From the NCBI GenBank assembly GCA_016295505.1, contig JAEDLC010000014.1:1-26306 (forward strand): DNA of 26,306 nt. Direction: 5' to 3'. The notes under the pieces were generated by a model. That model was not told where the DNA came from. It searched no databases and saw only the letters and a list, made by a program, of their open reading frames with translations. This DNA comes from Dorea sp. GTDB taxonomy: Bacteria; Bacillota_A; Clostridia; Lachnospirales; Lachnospiraceae. Below are positions 14,552 to 22,621 of this stretch, one piece after another (position 1 is the stretch's first letter; each line of letters starts with the position of its first letter). The translations under genes were made by a program, and so were the position numbers.

Positions 14552-15513
14552 TTTTTCACCTCATTTGCATATGCATTTTTCTCAGGAACAGGTACCTTTT
14601 CCGGATCCCGGTCGTGGAGGATTGCTTCTGCCTGAAGACGCCCGCTTTCTATAGCGTAGGAGATTCCTTCCCCACTTTCGAAACACGAAATATATGCACA
14701 GTCTCCGATCCGTGGAATCTTCGTTCCATCCGTCGGCATATGCCGGGTCGCACCGATCACCGCTCCTTTCGGCTTCCTCTCATAGCTGCAGTCTGAAAAA
14801 TAAGTCTTTTTCATCTGCTCTTCAAACTCCGCAAATAACCGCTTCACCTCTTCCCGGCGGTCTGCACTCCACACTCCGTAGTTCCACAGACGTTCTCCCA
14901 CCGGAAAGAGCCAGGCATAGCCTTCTCCATACTGCCAGTCATATTTGAAATAAAAGGTATCCGAAGGAAGGCGACAATCCCCATATACTCTGGCCGACAT
15001 TCCCACCGGCACATCATCCGGTTTTGCAACACCAAGCTTCTGCCCTCCGATTGCCCCACAGGCAAGGACAACCCGGTCTGCCGTAAGACTTCCATCCACC
15101 AGATAACCGGATCCGTTCTTTCTTACAGATAAGACCGTCCTGTCCGTCATTACCTCACATCCGGCCTCCCTTGCAAGCCGCAGAAGATACCCATCGAATA
15201 CATCTCTGGATAATCCATAGGCATAATCTTCATATCCTTCATTTCGGCAATAGCGCCTCTCCTCTATCTCTCCAAAGTTGGAAGTAACATTACGATATAT
15301 TTTTTTCCCGCCAAGGGATATCAGGTCCTTTTCCTGAATATTGATGTTCTTCAGTACCTGCATACAGTGGCTTGACAGTCCGTCTCCGCAGACTTTCCCG
15401 GTCAACTCTCTTCGCCGTTCCAGAATCAGGCATTTTTTTCCTGCCCGCGCAAGCGTAAGTCCACATGCAAGTCCTGCAGGCCCGGCACCTATAATAATTA
15501 TATCATAATTCAT
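14518..15513 (-). CDS. Geranylgeranyl-reductase-family FAD-dependent oxidoreductase
   Basis: A 331-aa flavoprotein. The FAD motif GAGPAG is at about residues 9-14. KVCGDGLSS follows at about 40-48, then YAWLFPVGERLWNYGV, corresponding to the YxWxFPxxxxxNxG motif, and GDCAYISCFESGEGISYAIESG near the end. These are marks of the GGR family, which reduces isoprenoid double bonds in archaeal lipids and chlorophyll, with relatives acting on quinones and aromatic rings. Start ATG 15513 is where the fold begins, though the upstream site (GGGACAGAG) is weak; a TTG at 15552 is less likely. The gene follows GT2 at 62 bp, the largest gap in the operon, and overlaps the macro gene. Together with UbiA and IPP isomerase it suggests saturation of a prenyl chain. 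Confidence 0.88.
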   Translation of the reverse strand: MNYDIIIIGAGPAGLACGLTLARAGKKCLILERRRELTGKVCGDGLSSHCMQVLKNINIQEKDLISLGGKKIYRNVTSNFGEIEERRYCRNEGYEDYAYGLSRDVFDGYLLRLAREAGCEVMTDRTVLSVRKNGSGYLVDGSLTADRVVLACGAIGGQKLGVAKPDDVPVGMSARVYGDCRLPSDTFYFKYDWQYGEGYAWLFPVGERLWNYGVWSADRREEVKRLFAEFEEQMKKTYFSDCSYERKPKGAVIGATRHMPTDGTKIPRIGDCAYISCFESGEGISYAIESGRLQAEAILHDRDPEKVPVPEKNAYANEVKKCHLKSFEMIL

Positions 15514-15575
15514 ATCTCTGTCCCATTCAAGTGCATACACATCACGTTGCAATTCTTACCAAAACAGGCTGCCGC

Positions 15576-16436
15576 CTATATATTGATCACATGTGCCTTG
15601 ATGCTTCCATAATATTTCCCGAGCAGATGCCAGGTCAGCTCCGTCAGATTCAGCCTTGCATTCGGCTTCTTCGTGAACAGACCACGGAAATTCTGTATCC
15701 ACATTTTGTATATGTTCAGATCATAGTTAAACCAGGATCCGTACCGTTTCTGCAATTTACTGCTTGACACCCCGTTTCGGAAGCTTTTTTTCCGGATTCC
15801 GTTAAGCGTATTGACACTGTGTGCCCGGATAACAACCGACGGAATATACATCAGCTTCGCTTGCTGTTCCAGTGCACGCCAGCACAGATCCACATCTTCC
15901 GCATTATTGGCAAACCACAGGTCAAACCCTTTGATCTGCTTCAGAAGCTTTCTGGTATAGGCACAGTTTGCCGTGACAAATGCATCATTCAGTTTTTTTT
16001 CTTTTACCTGATAAGCCTCATCCCCAAAACTCATGATCAGTCTCCAGGCAAGTGTTCCCCAGTATTCCTCATATTTATTCTCAAAAGGAGCCGTTGTCAC
16101 TTTTCCTCCCAGACCGTCCAGCTCGTATTTTACAAATGCTTTTTCTATCTCTTCCAGCCAGTTTTTCTCAACGATGCAGTCTCCGTCTGTAAATGCAATG
16201 ATATCTCCTTTTGCACGTCTGATTCCGACATTTCTTCCCGCAGCTGCCGTCTTTTTCGGATTTTCCAGTATCGTCACCTCCGGAAATCTGGAGGCCAGCA
16301 TACGGGTGCGATCTGAAGATCCCCCGTCTGCAAGCAGGATCTCATCTGGCTTGCGCGTATTGTGAACCAACGCATCTATACATGCTGTGATATGTTTTTC
16401 TTCATTATAAACCGGAATTACTACTGATATTTTCAT
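15576..16436 (-). CDS. Family 2 glycosyltransferase
   Basis: A 286-aa GT2 enzyme with a GT-A fold. It begins KISVVIPVYNEEKHI, has the nucleotide site ILLADGGSSDRT, the metal-binding FTDGDCIV and the acid/base region FANNAEDVDLCWRA. It has no strong membrane helices, unlike the two other GT2 proteins in the operon. The frame extends upstream to 16478, but ATG 16436 shares an ATGA overlap with the stop of the UbiV-like gene and starts exactly at the fold. Donor and acceptor are unknown; the nucleotide-sugar dehydrogenase at the head of the operon suggests that a uronic acid donor may be available. Confidence 0.92.
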   Translation of the reverse strand: MKISVVIPVYNEEKHITACIDALVHNTRKPDEILLADGGSSDRTRMLASRFPEVTILENPKKTAAAGRNVGIRRAKGDIIAFTDGDCIVEKNWLEEIEKAFVKYELDGLGGKVTTAPFENKYEEYWGTLAWRLIMSFGDEAYQVKEKKLNDAFVTANCAYTRKLLKQIKGFDLWFANNAEDVDLCWRALEQQAKLMYIPSVVIRAHSVNTLNGIRKKSFRNGVSSSKLQKRYGSWFNYDLNIYKMWIQNFRGLFTKKPNARLNLTELTWHLLGKYYGSIKAHVINI

Positions 16437-17185
16437 CTCTGCTCTCTTTCCTTCAGTCTGTGCATCTGTTCCAGACATACGTCATAATTCTGTGCATACA
16501 GAAGATCCGGGGATTCTTCTGATTCCACATAGACATACTTCTTTCCCAGCATATATCCATCCACAGACATATCCAGACTGAACTTTTCATTTACCATGTG
16601 CTGCTTTCCGTCAAGACAGGCCCGTCTGCAGTCTGTTCCATACAGATTGTTCTCATAAGTATAATAACAGAGCCGGTTTACCGTTGCGTACGTAATTCTT
16701 CCATACATCAGCATCGCATCGATTCCCTGCTCCCGCAGAAGCCGGCAATGTCTTGGCTGATCCGTCGCAATCACTACCGGCGCCAGTGATTCAAGGAACT
16801 GATAGTGCAACAGATTCACTGCACGATTTCTGGCTATCCCCATATAACTCCATACAAGCAAAAGCCCGGTATCCAGCTTGCCAAGCCTGCGCAGAAGTCC
16901 GATATCCTGAAGAAATACTCCATCAAGCAGGCCCTGATGATTCCAGTAACAGATATGCTGAACCACCTGATCGAACACCGTATCCGTCAGATAACACGGG
17001 GTCTGGTAATAGACCTTTTTCCCGCTTTCTTTCAACTGTCTCATCCGGTCTTCCAGCTCTGCACTTCCTCCGGGGAACATCCGGTAATTACAGTACATAT
17101 CTCCCAGAACGACACCATCAATCTCTATATTGGCACCAATTTTGGCCACCGTATTCTCATCATATGTTTCCAGCGAAATAATCAT
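16433..17185 (-). CDS. Peptidase U32 family protein, UbiV-like
   Basis: A 250-aa U32-family protein that most resembles UbiV, the partner of UbiU in oxygen-independent ubiquinone hydroxylation. Cysteines at 32 (GDMYCNYR), 173 (NRLCYYTY), 186 and 190 (TDCRRAC) have the same spacings as the four 4Fe-4S ligands of E. coli UbiV (39, 180, 193, 197), each shifted by exactly 7. This strongly supports a [4Fe-4S] protein rather than a peptidase. ATG 17185 overlaps the stop of the UbiU-like gene as ATGA, so the two are translationally coupled, as expected for a heterodimer. The substrate is unknown; the neighbouring UbiA prenyltransferase makes a prenylated or aromatic one plausible. Confidence 0.88.
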   Translation of the reverse strand: MIISLETYDENTVAKIGANIEIDGVVLGDMYCNYRMFPGGSAELEDRMRQLKESGKKVYYQTPCYLTDTVFDQVVQHICYWNHQGLLDGVFLQDIGLLRRLGKLDTGLLLVWSYMGIARNRAVNLLHYQFLESLAPVVIATDQPRHCRLLREQGIDAMLMYGRITYATVNRLCYYTYENNLYGTDCRRACLDGKQHMVNEKFSLDMSVDGYMLGKKYVYVESEESPDLLYAQNYDVCLEQMHRLKEREQR

Positions 17186-18027
17186 TGATTCCACCCCCTG
17201 TTTCCACGGGTAAAGAAATGCAGATAAGCATCCACGCTCTCTTCCTTCTGATATTTTTCAAGATTTTCTTTCAGAGCATGTACCATCGGCACTCTGAGTT
17301 TTCCCGGTACCGTCCGCCCTTCAATCTTATAAGAATAGATTCCGATCGCCAGAAACAGTCCCGCCACTTCCGCAGTACGTGTCGGAGGCTCCGAGATCGG
17401 CTTTGCCTCACCGGTCACTTTCCCATCTTCCTGCAGTACGAAAGGTTTTCTACAGAAAAGGATGTGCTCTCCATTCTGAACCCCGTGCGGAATCCTGCAC
17501 TGCCTGATATCATTAAAGCAGGTACCGCCTTCCGCAACCAGTTCATATTCCAGATCCGGTTCCGCACTGATGATCCCGGCCATTTCTTCAAAATACAGAT
17601 TGGCATAAAAGATGATGCGGGTCACGCCTAACTCTTTCAAAAGTCTGACTGTCTCTATGTTGTAGACCCCCATCAGTGTACTCGCATGCATGTGGGCATG
17701 TTTGAGTCGTCCCGAAAAATACTGAACCAGACCGAATTCCGAGAATATCACTGCATCCACACCCAACCGGTCTAATTCAAAGATCTGCCCAATCAGACGT
17801 TCCATCTGATCCTGCCCCACATTTGCATTGATTGCAACATATAACAGAACGCCTTTTTCATGACAGAGTGTCACTGCCTCCTGAATCTGTTCCAGGTTAA
17901 AGTCCGCGCTGTCCGGACGGGAACTGTATCCCTCAAGCCCGATATAGATGGCATCTGCGCCCTCCCGGATCATCAGTTTCAGATCCTCTAAGTTTCCTGC
18001 CGGAGCAAGTATTTCGTATCGTTTCAT
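17182..18027 (-). CDS. Peptidase U32 family protein, UbiU-like
   Basis: A 281-aa protein with the U32 signature: EILAPAGNLEDLKLMIREGADAIYIG at the start, EFGLVQYF and HMHASTLMGVYN in the middle, and SYKIEGR near 232-238. Cys170, Cys177 and Cys192 sit almost exactly where E. coli UbiU has cluster ligands 169, 176 and 193. The fourth ligand (Cys232 in UbiU, some 20 residues before the KIEGR-type motif) is missing here, and no later Cys exists. Start ATG 18027 has GGGAGGAG 8 bases upstream. It is coupled to the UbiV-like gene by an ATGA overlap and lies 40 bp after the PaaK-like gene. Probable heterodimer partner; a three-Cys or alternatively liganded cluster is an inference. Confidence 0.88.
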   Translation of the reverse strand: MKRYEILAPAGNLEDLKLMIREGADAIYIGLEGYSSRPDSADFNLEQIQEAVTLCHEKGVLLYVAINANVGQDQMERLIGQIFELDRLGVDAVIFSEFGLVQYFSGRLKHAHMHASTLMGVYNIETVRLLKELGVTRIIFYANLYFEEMAGIISAEPDLEYELVAEGGTCFNDIRQCRIPHGVQNGEHILFCRKPFVLQEDGKVTGEAKPISEPPTRTAEVAGLFLAIGIYSYKIEGRTVPGKLRVPMVHALKENLEKYQKEESVDAYLHFFTRGNRGWNQ

Positions 18028-18067
18028 TCTTTCTCCTCCCTCACAGATCTACTGCGCATGGAAAATA

Positions 18068-19291
18068 TTATAAGAACATCCCTCCGCTGTTTTGTACCGG
18101 TTTATCTGCTTCTACAAGATACTTTGGCTTCAGTCCCCGCAGATTCATGTGCTCCAACAGCATCGGTCGGGCAGAAACAGTATCGCAGGACAACAGTTCT
18201 TTCAGCTGGCACAATAACTCTTCTGTCGGCGAAACGCCCGCTTCATCATATATCAGACATACTCTTCCATCTTCATGAAGCTGTACCTGGCAATGTACAA
18301 GGCCTGCCGGCAGTGTAATCTCTTCCACCTGTTTCGGAGAGATCCATGTCCCGTCCGGCAATTGTACACAGTCATCCATCCTTCCAAAATATTCAAACCG
18401 TGGAAGCCTGCTGCCGCACGGACATGGTTCCTGCATGATCCGAAGCAGATCTCCGGACCAGTAACGAAGCAGTGGGAACCCCTTGTCCCAGAGAGTTGTA
18501 TACACACCGATGCCGACCTTTCCCGGCTCTACCGGTTCTCCCGTCTCCGGAGACACCACTTCGATATAAAGATCCTGATCAAAATAGTGGAAACCGTTCT
18601 GTTCCATGCATTCATTGCCAATCGGACCAAACACCTCACTCATTCCAAAGGAATTGTAGACTTTAGCATCCCATGTCTCTTCCAGCAGCTTCCGTCTGGC
18701 TTCTGAGAGAAAATCTCCGCCCAGAATCAGACGTTCTACAGAAGACTTCGCGGCAATCTCCCTCCACTCGGGACTTGCCGCCAGAAAAGAAGCTACCTGT
18801 GGAAGCGTTGCAATGTCTGTCACCGGAAGACTCTGGATCACATCTATGATATTCTCCGGAGACGGCTGCGGGCAAAGTGTCATCCCCATCCTCATCGCAT
18901 GAAACTGCCATATCATACAATGTCCCATCACCGGACTTCCGATCGGCCCAAATACAGCACCCAGACCTCCCGCTTTCATTCCCAGCGCGGAATAAAAGGT
19001 CCGGACATATTCTGCCTGTTTCCTATGATCCAGTTGGCTGTGGACATAGAATGTTTTTTTCCCGGTTGTTCCGTTGCTGGAATACAGTCCATAGATCTCC
19101 TCAGGTGCCGTTCTGGTTCTGCTGTATGCAGATGAATTCCGCAGGTCTTCTTTTACCGTAAATGGAATTTTAAGAAATTGTTCTTCCGTACGTACTTCTG
19201 TCAGATTTACCCCACTCTTTTTACAGTGCTCTGTATAAAACGGCAGATCAAAATATCCCTTATGTATCGCCTCAATTGCTCTTTTCATCAT
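18068..19291 (-). CDS. AMP-binding (phenylacetate-CoA ligase/F390 synthetase-like) protein
   Basis: A 407-aa adenylate-forming enzyme of the PaaK/F390-synthetase branch. Seen: phosphate loop YSSNGTTGKKT (about 70-80), VYNSFGMSEVFGP, LLRYWSGDLLRI, and the Cys motif CPCGSRLPRFEYFGRMDD typical of PaaK proteins. Such enzymes activate a carboxylate, often aromatic, as acyl-AMP and usually pass it to CoA. The C-terminus ends SGGMFL where PaaK relatives carry a GKAKR-like segment with the catalytic lysine, so the adenylation half-reaction may be impaired or the enzyme specialised. The start is ATG 19291 or the next codon, 19288; AGGAG lies 8-11 bases upstream. Gaps are 4 bp to the GT2 gene before it and 40 bp to the U32 pair after it. 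Confidence 0.87.
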   Translation of the reverse strand: MMKRAIEAIHKGYFDLPFYTEHCKKSGVNLTEVRTEEQFLKIPFTVKEDLRNSSAYSRTRTAPEEIYGLYSSNGTTGKKTFYVHSQLDHRKQAEYVRTFYSALGMKAGGLGAVFGPIGSPVMGHCMIWQFHAMRMGMTLCPQPSPENIIDVIQSLPVTDIATLPQVASFLAASPEWREIAAKSSVERLILGGDFLSEARRKLLEETWDAKVYNSFGMSEVFGPIGNECMEQNGFHYFDQDLYIEVVSPETGEPVEPGKVGIGVYTTLWDKGFPLLRYWSGDLLRIMQEPCPCGSRLPRFEYFGRMDDCVQLPDGTWISPKQVEEITLPAGLVHCQVQLHEDGRVCLIYDEAGVSPTEELLCQLKELLSCDTVSARPMLLEHMNLRGLKPKYLVEADKPVQNSGGMFL

Positions 19292-19295
19292 TCGA

Positions 19296-20405
19296 TCAGA
19301 CTCCTAACATTACAAGTATATAAGTTATCAACAGAAACAGGCTGTATATCACAGCAGTAACCACATTCTGATAACAGGTTCCGTCCATCTGTGGTTTAAA
19401 ATAAATGATCTGTTTCCCCATACTGGAAAACTCCCTTTTCCGGATACACTCCCACAAAAAACCCGCTTCATTCCACAGAAGCAGTGCCTGTACAACAAAC
19501 TGTTTTCCAAAAGTGGTTCCTTTGTATTTCATAAGATGATTGACACACAGACTTGTCATTCCCATTTCCCACAGTGGAATAACCACAACTCCGGCAAAAA
19601 ACCACGGATTTACCATACATCCCAATATCAGATACAGCAGGATTCCGTACAAAATCATCAATATCCTCCTCGGCATACAACAGCATCCCATCTGCGGATA
19701 CCGTTCCAGAAGATACAGATCTCCGGCTCCATAATGGAAGACTCTGCGGAACATGGATTTTACCGGGCTCCAGGTGGATTTGCTGTGATACACAAGCGCC
19801 TCCGGGACACTGTACAGTGTATACCCTGCCTTTGAGAGCCGAAGTCCCATATCCACATCTTCGCCTCCCGGGTTCTTTGGAAATGACTCATCAAACCCTC
19901 CGACAGACAGGAATGCATCCTTCTTTACCGAAAAATTAGCCGTCGGGGACCAGGTCAGCGTCTTCCCCCACTTCGGCGAGGAAAAGAATATGGTATAAGG
20001 TGTTTTTTCTACCACCTTCCAGAACCAGGTATCCTCTCCGACAAATTCCAACGGGCCGGCTGCGCCTCCGGCCTCGGGATATTCCCTGTATATTTCTGCA
20101 TAATGCTTCAGTATCTCCGGAGTTGCCAGACAGTCTGAATCCAGAAACAGTATGACCTCATACTGACACTTCTTCGCTCCATAATTTCTTTTTGCAGACA
20201 CTGTGATGTCCTGATAAAAATACTTTGTATGATATTTTTCACTGAGTGCACGCACATTCTCTATGCTGTCTCCAAGACTGCTGTCCACCAGGATGATCTC
20301 TGTCGGAAAATCCACCTGCTCCTGTGCCTTTTGTACTGACTGCAGAAGCTCATCCAATAATTTTTCGCGTCCGCGCGAAATGATCACTATACTAATACCG
20401 TCCAT
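19296..20405 (-). CDS. Membrane-associated family 2 glycosyltransferase (second of tandem pair)
   Basis: A 369-aa GT2 protein. The GT-A domain (about residues 1-235) has SIVIISRGREKLLDELLQS, the metal-binding LDSDCLAT and the acid/base motif GGEDVDMGLR. Two hydrophobic hairpins follow (about 245-285) plus a C-terminal membrane segment (LLITYILVMLGV), so it works at the inner face of the membrane, probably on a lipid-linked acceptor. It is a paralog of the next gene upstream: both share the order WFWKVVE/WWWKVVE, GG(E/D)D(V/L)DM, and a final VMLLG-type helix, suggesting tandem duplication. AAAGGAG precedes ATG 20405. The sugar donor is unknown. Confidence 0.92.
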   Translation of the reverse strand: MDGISIVIISRGREKLLDELLQSVQKAQEQVDFPTEIILVDSSLGDSIENVRALSEKYHTKYFYQDITVSAKRNYGAKKCQYEVILFLDSDCLATPEILKHYAEIYREYPEAGGAAGPLEFVGEDTWFWKVVEKTPYTIFFSSPKWGKTLTWSPTANFSVKKDAFLSVGGFDESFPKNPGGEDVDMGLRLSKAGYTLYSVPEALVYHSKSTWSPVKSMFRRVFHYGAGDLYLLERYPQMGCCCMPRRILMILYGILLYLILGCMVNPWFFAGVVVIPLWEMGMTSLCVNHLMKYKGTTFGKQFVVQALLLWNEAGFLWECIRKREFSSMGKQIIYFKPQMDGTCYQNVVTAVIYSLFLLITYILVMLGV

Positions 20406-20415
20406 ATCTGCTCCT

Positions 20416-21546
20416 TTATATCAACCGTCGGATACATACGCCCAGCAGCATGACTGCGAATGTGATCAGGTAGATGGAAAACATTGCAATCTCACGCCGC
20501 TGCATATACTTGGTCTGCTCCAGTGAGAATGACATCTCCTTATGCAGACACCGGATATCATGATTTTTGAAACCTGCAATCTGATAATAAAGTCTGTAAA
20601 AGGTACGGATCATCTTGCCCATAGCATAATACAGCGGATGTCCGCCCTCCTTGTGAACACAATCATAGACATACACGGTTATCACATGCAGCGCAAGCCA
20701 GATCAATACACAAAGCAGCGGTTCAAGGCTTCGAAATCCCGCAGACAGGATCCCACCTGCCAGAAACGAAGCGGTAAACAACACTCCGCTCTTTGGTATA
20801 CAGTCTACAAAGATCTCCGGATGTCTCTGACTCAGGAAGTAATCCATACTTCCCCAGCGATGGGTACGGTCATAGATTGCCTTCGGGTGATTCCAGGTCT
20901 CAGTTGAATGCAGCGTAACCGCCTGCGGACAGGACTTGATCAGATATCCGGATTTGGTGATCCGATAGGTCATATCAAGGTCATCCCCGCCCAGCGGAAA
21001 TGGAAAATTCACTTCAAACATTCCGACTTCAAGCAGCACCCGTCTGTAAAACGATACATTATTCCCAATCGTCCAGGAATTATAGGGGAACCGCTCCGCA
21101 AAAGAAAACGAATCCAGATAAGTGGTCTGTTCTACGACCTTCCACCACCATGTCTTTCTTCCGACAAATCGGGTAAGGCCGAAGACGCCTCCGAGATTTT
21201 TCTCTGTGGCATTCAGGAATCCTTCTGCGTGGTATCTCAGCAGTCCCTCTTCGGCCGCAACATCAGAATCCAGAAACAGTACTACTTCATACTGTGCCTT
21301 TTCGATTCCCAGATTCCTCTTTTTCCGGACACTGTTTTCTCCCGGAATGAATATCGCCTGATAAGTTTCACAAAGTTCTTCTATCCGTGTGGCATCTTCT
21401 GCCTTGCCACTGTTTACGACCAGAACTTCGGTCTCTCCATATGGGTAAGACTGTCTCTCCGGAACCAGGCTCTGGAGCAGCCGTTCCACCAGATTCGTTC
21501 TGCCGTTTGTCGGAATCACAATTGAAAGGTTTAATCTCTGTTCCAT
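20416..21546 (-). CDS. Membrane-associated family 2 glycosyltransferase (first of tandem pair)
   Basis: A 376-aa GT2 protein. The GT-A domain opens with LSIVIPTNGRTNLVERLLQS; LDSDVAAE is the metal-binding motif and GGDDLDMTYR the acid/base region. Hydrophobic segments lie at about 258-300 and at the C-terminus (FSIYLITFAVMLLGV), giving a membrane-attached topology. Shared motifs and length make it a paralog of the adjacent GT2 (10 bp apart). ATG 21546 is one base after the stop of the radical SAM gene. The pair probably adds two sugars successively, or the same sugar to different acceptors; this is inference. Confidence 0.92.
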   Translation of the reverse strand: MEQRLNLSIVIPTNGRTNLVERLLQSLVPERQSYPYGETEVLVVNSGKAEDATRIEELCETYQAIFIPGENSVRKKRNLGIEKAQYEVVLFLDSDVAAEEGLLRYHAEGFLNATEKNLGGVFGLTRFVGRKTWWWKVVEQTTYLDSFSFAERFPYNSWTIGNNVSFYRRVLLEVGMFEVNFPFPLGGDDLDMTYRITKSGYLIKSCPQAVTLHSTETWNHPKAIYDRTHRWGSMDYFLSQRHPEIFVDCIPKSGVLFTASFLAGGILSAGFRSLEPLLCVLIWLALHVITVYVYDCVHKEGGHPLYYAMGKMIRTFYRLYYQIAGFKNHDIRCLHKEMSFSLEQTKYMQRREIAMFSIYLITFAVMLLGVCIRRLI

Positions 21547-21547
21547 G

Positions 21548-22621
21548 TTACATCTCCTGGTCTAATAAAAACATCGTCACTTCTCCGGTACACAGATACC
21601 AGCAGCCGCTGCAGTCACAGTTCATCATCTGTTCCCTCGCCTCCTGGTATTCCTCACTGTTCCAAATCTCCTTCAGAGAACGTTCCTGCAGATTACCGAT
21701 CGGTTTGAAGCATCCGTCCCAGCAGCAGTGTACATTCATGTACGCATCGACAAAGACGTTCGTATATCCGATCAGACAGCGATAATCAGAAGGAACCCTC
21801 TGATCCTTCAGGAAAAAGTCGGGAAGGTGTGCGATAAATCCTTCCGAATTGGCGATCAGCATTCCTTCTCGTTTCATTTTTAATAAAGTGCCCGTCAGAG
21901 TAAATATCTCCTCCGGATCCGTAATACGCAGTTCGTTTGGAACCGACGGATTGAAATGATGATATGGGCTGATCTGCACATAGATTCCACGACTCGTCAT
22001 ATACTCGATGAATCCGGGCAGTTCTTTTGCGTTGTTCTTCGTAAGTACGGTCGTTACATGAATATGCGCGTCTCCATACTTTTCCTTCAGCGCCACTGCA
22101 GCATCGATTCCCGCCATAGCATCCTGAAAATCCGCACCTCGCTGCTTGTTATATGTCTCCGGATCCAGAGAATCAAAAGACATGATAATATAACGAAGTC
22201 CTGCCGCACCCAGCTCATCCCAGCGTTTCGGAAGCAACAGCCCGTTTGTCATCAGAACCGGCGTAATATGCTCCGCGATCAGAGCACGGATGATCTCATC
22301 GATATCCTGGCGCACCAGCGGCTCTCCTCCATTGATGGATGCCGCTGTTACGTGCATATCTCCTGCCTCCCGGATCGTCTTTTTAATCAGATCCAGGCTG
22401 ATGTCACTCTTTTCTTCCTCCTGATTCGAATACGCATGGGAACAGTATGCACAATTGGAATTACATCTGTTGGTAATCTTCATCATCAGATACTTCGGGC
22501 CTTCCGGCACTCTGTGTTCCAGAATACACTGCCGGACTTCCCTTCGCATGCTGCTTTTATCACTGTCACCAAACAGGATCTTCTCCACCTCATAGACTGC
22601 ACTAAACAGATTATCTTTCAT
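21548..22621 (-). CDS. Radical SAM protein with SPASM-like C-terminus
   Basis: A 357-aa radical S-adenosylmethionine enzyme. The CX3CX2C cluster motif is CNSNCAYC (Cys53, 57, 60), followed by SINGGEPL (the GGE SAM-binding motif) and IIMSFDSLDPETYNKQRG. The C-terminus has RCLIG, VHCCWDGCFKPIGNL and CDCSGCWYLC, a SPASM/twitch-like set for one or two extra clusters. SPASM proteins modify peptides, or in some cases small molecules. No precursor peptide gene is next to it. ATG 22621 has GAGGAGAGG upstream and overlaps the UbiA gene by 11 bp. The reaction is unknown. Confidence 0.92.
   Translation of the reverse strand: MKDNLFSAVYEVEKILFGDSDKSSMRREVRQCILEHRVPEGPKYLMMKITNRCNSNCAYCSHAYSNQEEEKSDISLDLIKKTIREAGDMHVTAASINGGEPLVRQDIDEIIRALIAEHITPVLMTNGLLLPKRWDELGAAGLRYIIMSFDSLDPETYNKQRGADFQDAMAGIDAAVALKEKYGDAHIHVTTVLTKNNAKELPGFIEYMTSRGIYVQISPYHHFNPSVPNELRITDPEEIFTLTGTLLKMKREGMLIANSEGFIAHLPDFFLKDQRVPSDYRCLIGYTNVFVDAYMNVHCCWDGCFKPIGNLQERSLKEIWNSEEYQEAREQMMNCDCSGCWYLCTGEVTMFLLDQEM

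Noticed and set aside
16433..18027. U32 pair as secreted collagenase-type peptidases
   Set aside because: No signal peptides, and the cysteines match iron-sulfur ligands of UbiU/UbiV; peptidase annotation of this family is historical.
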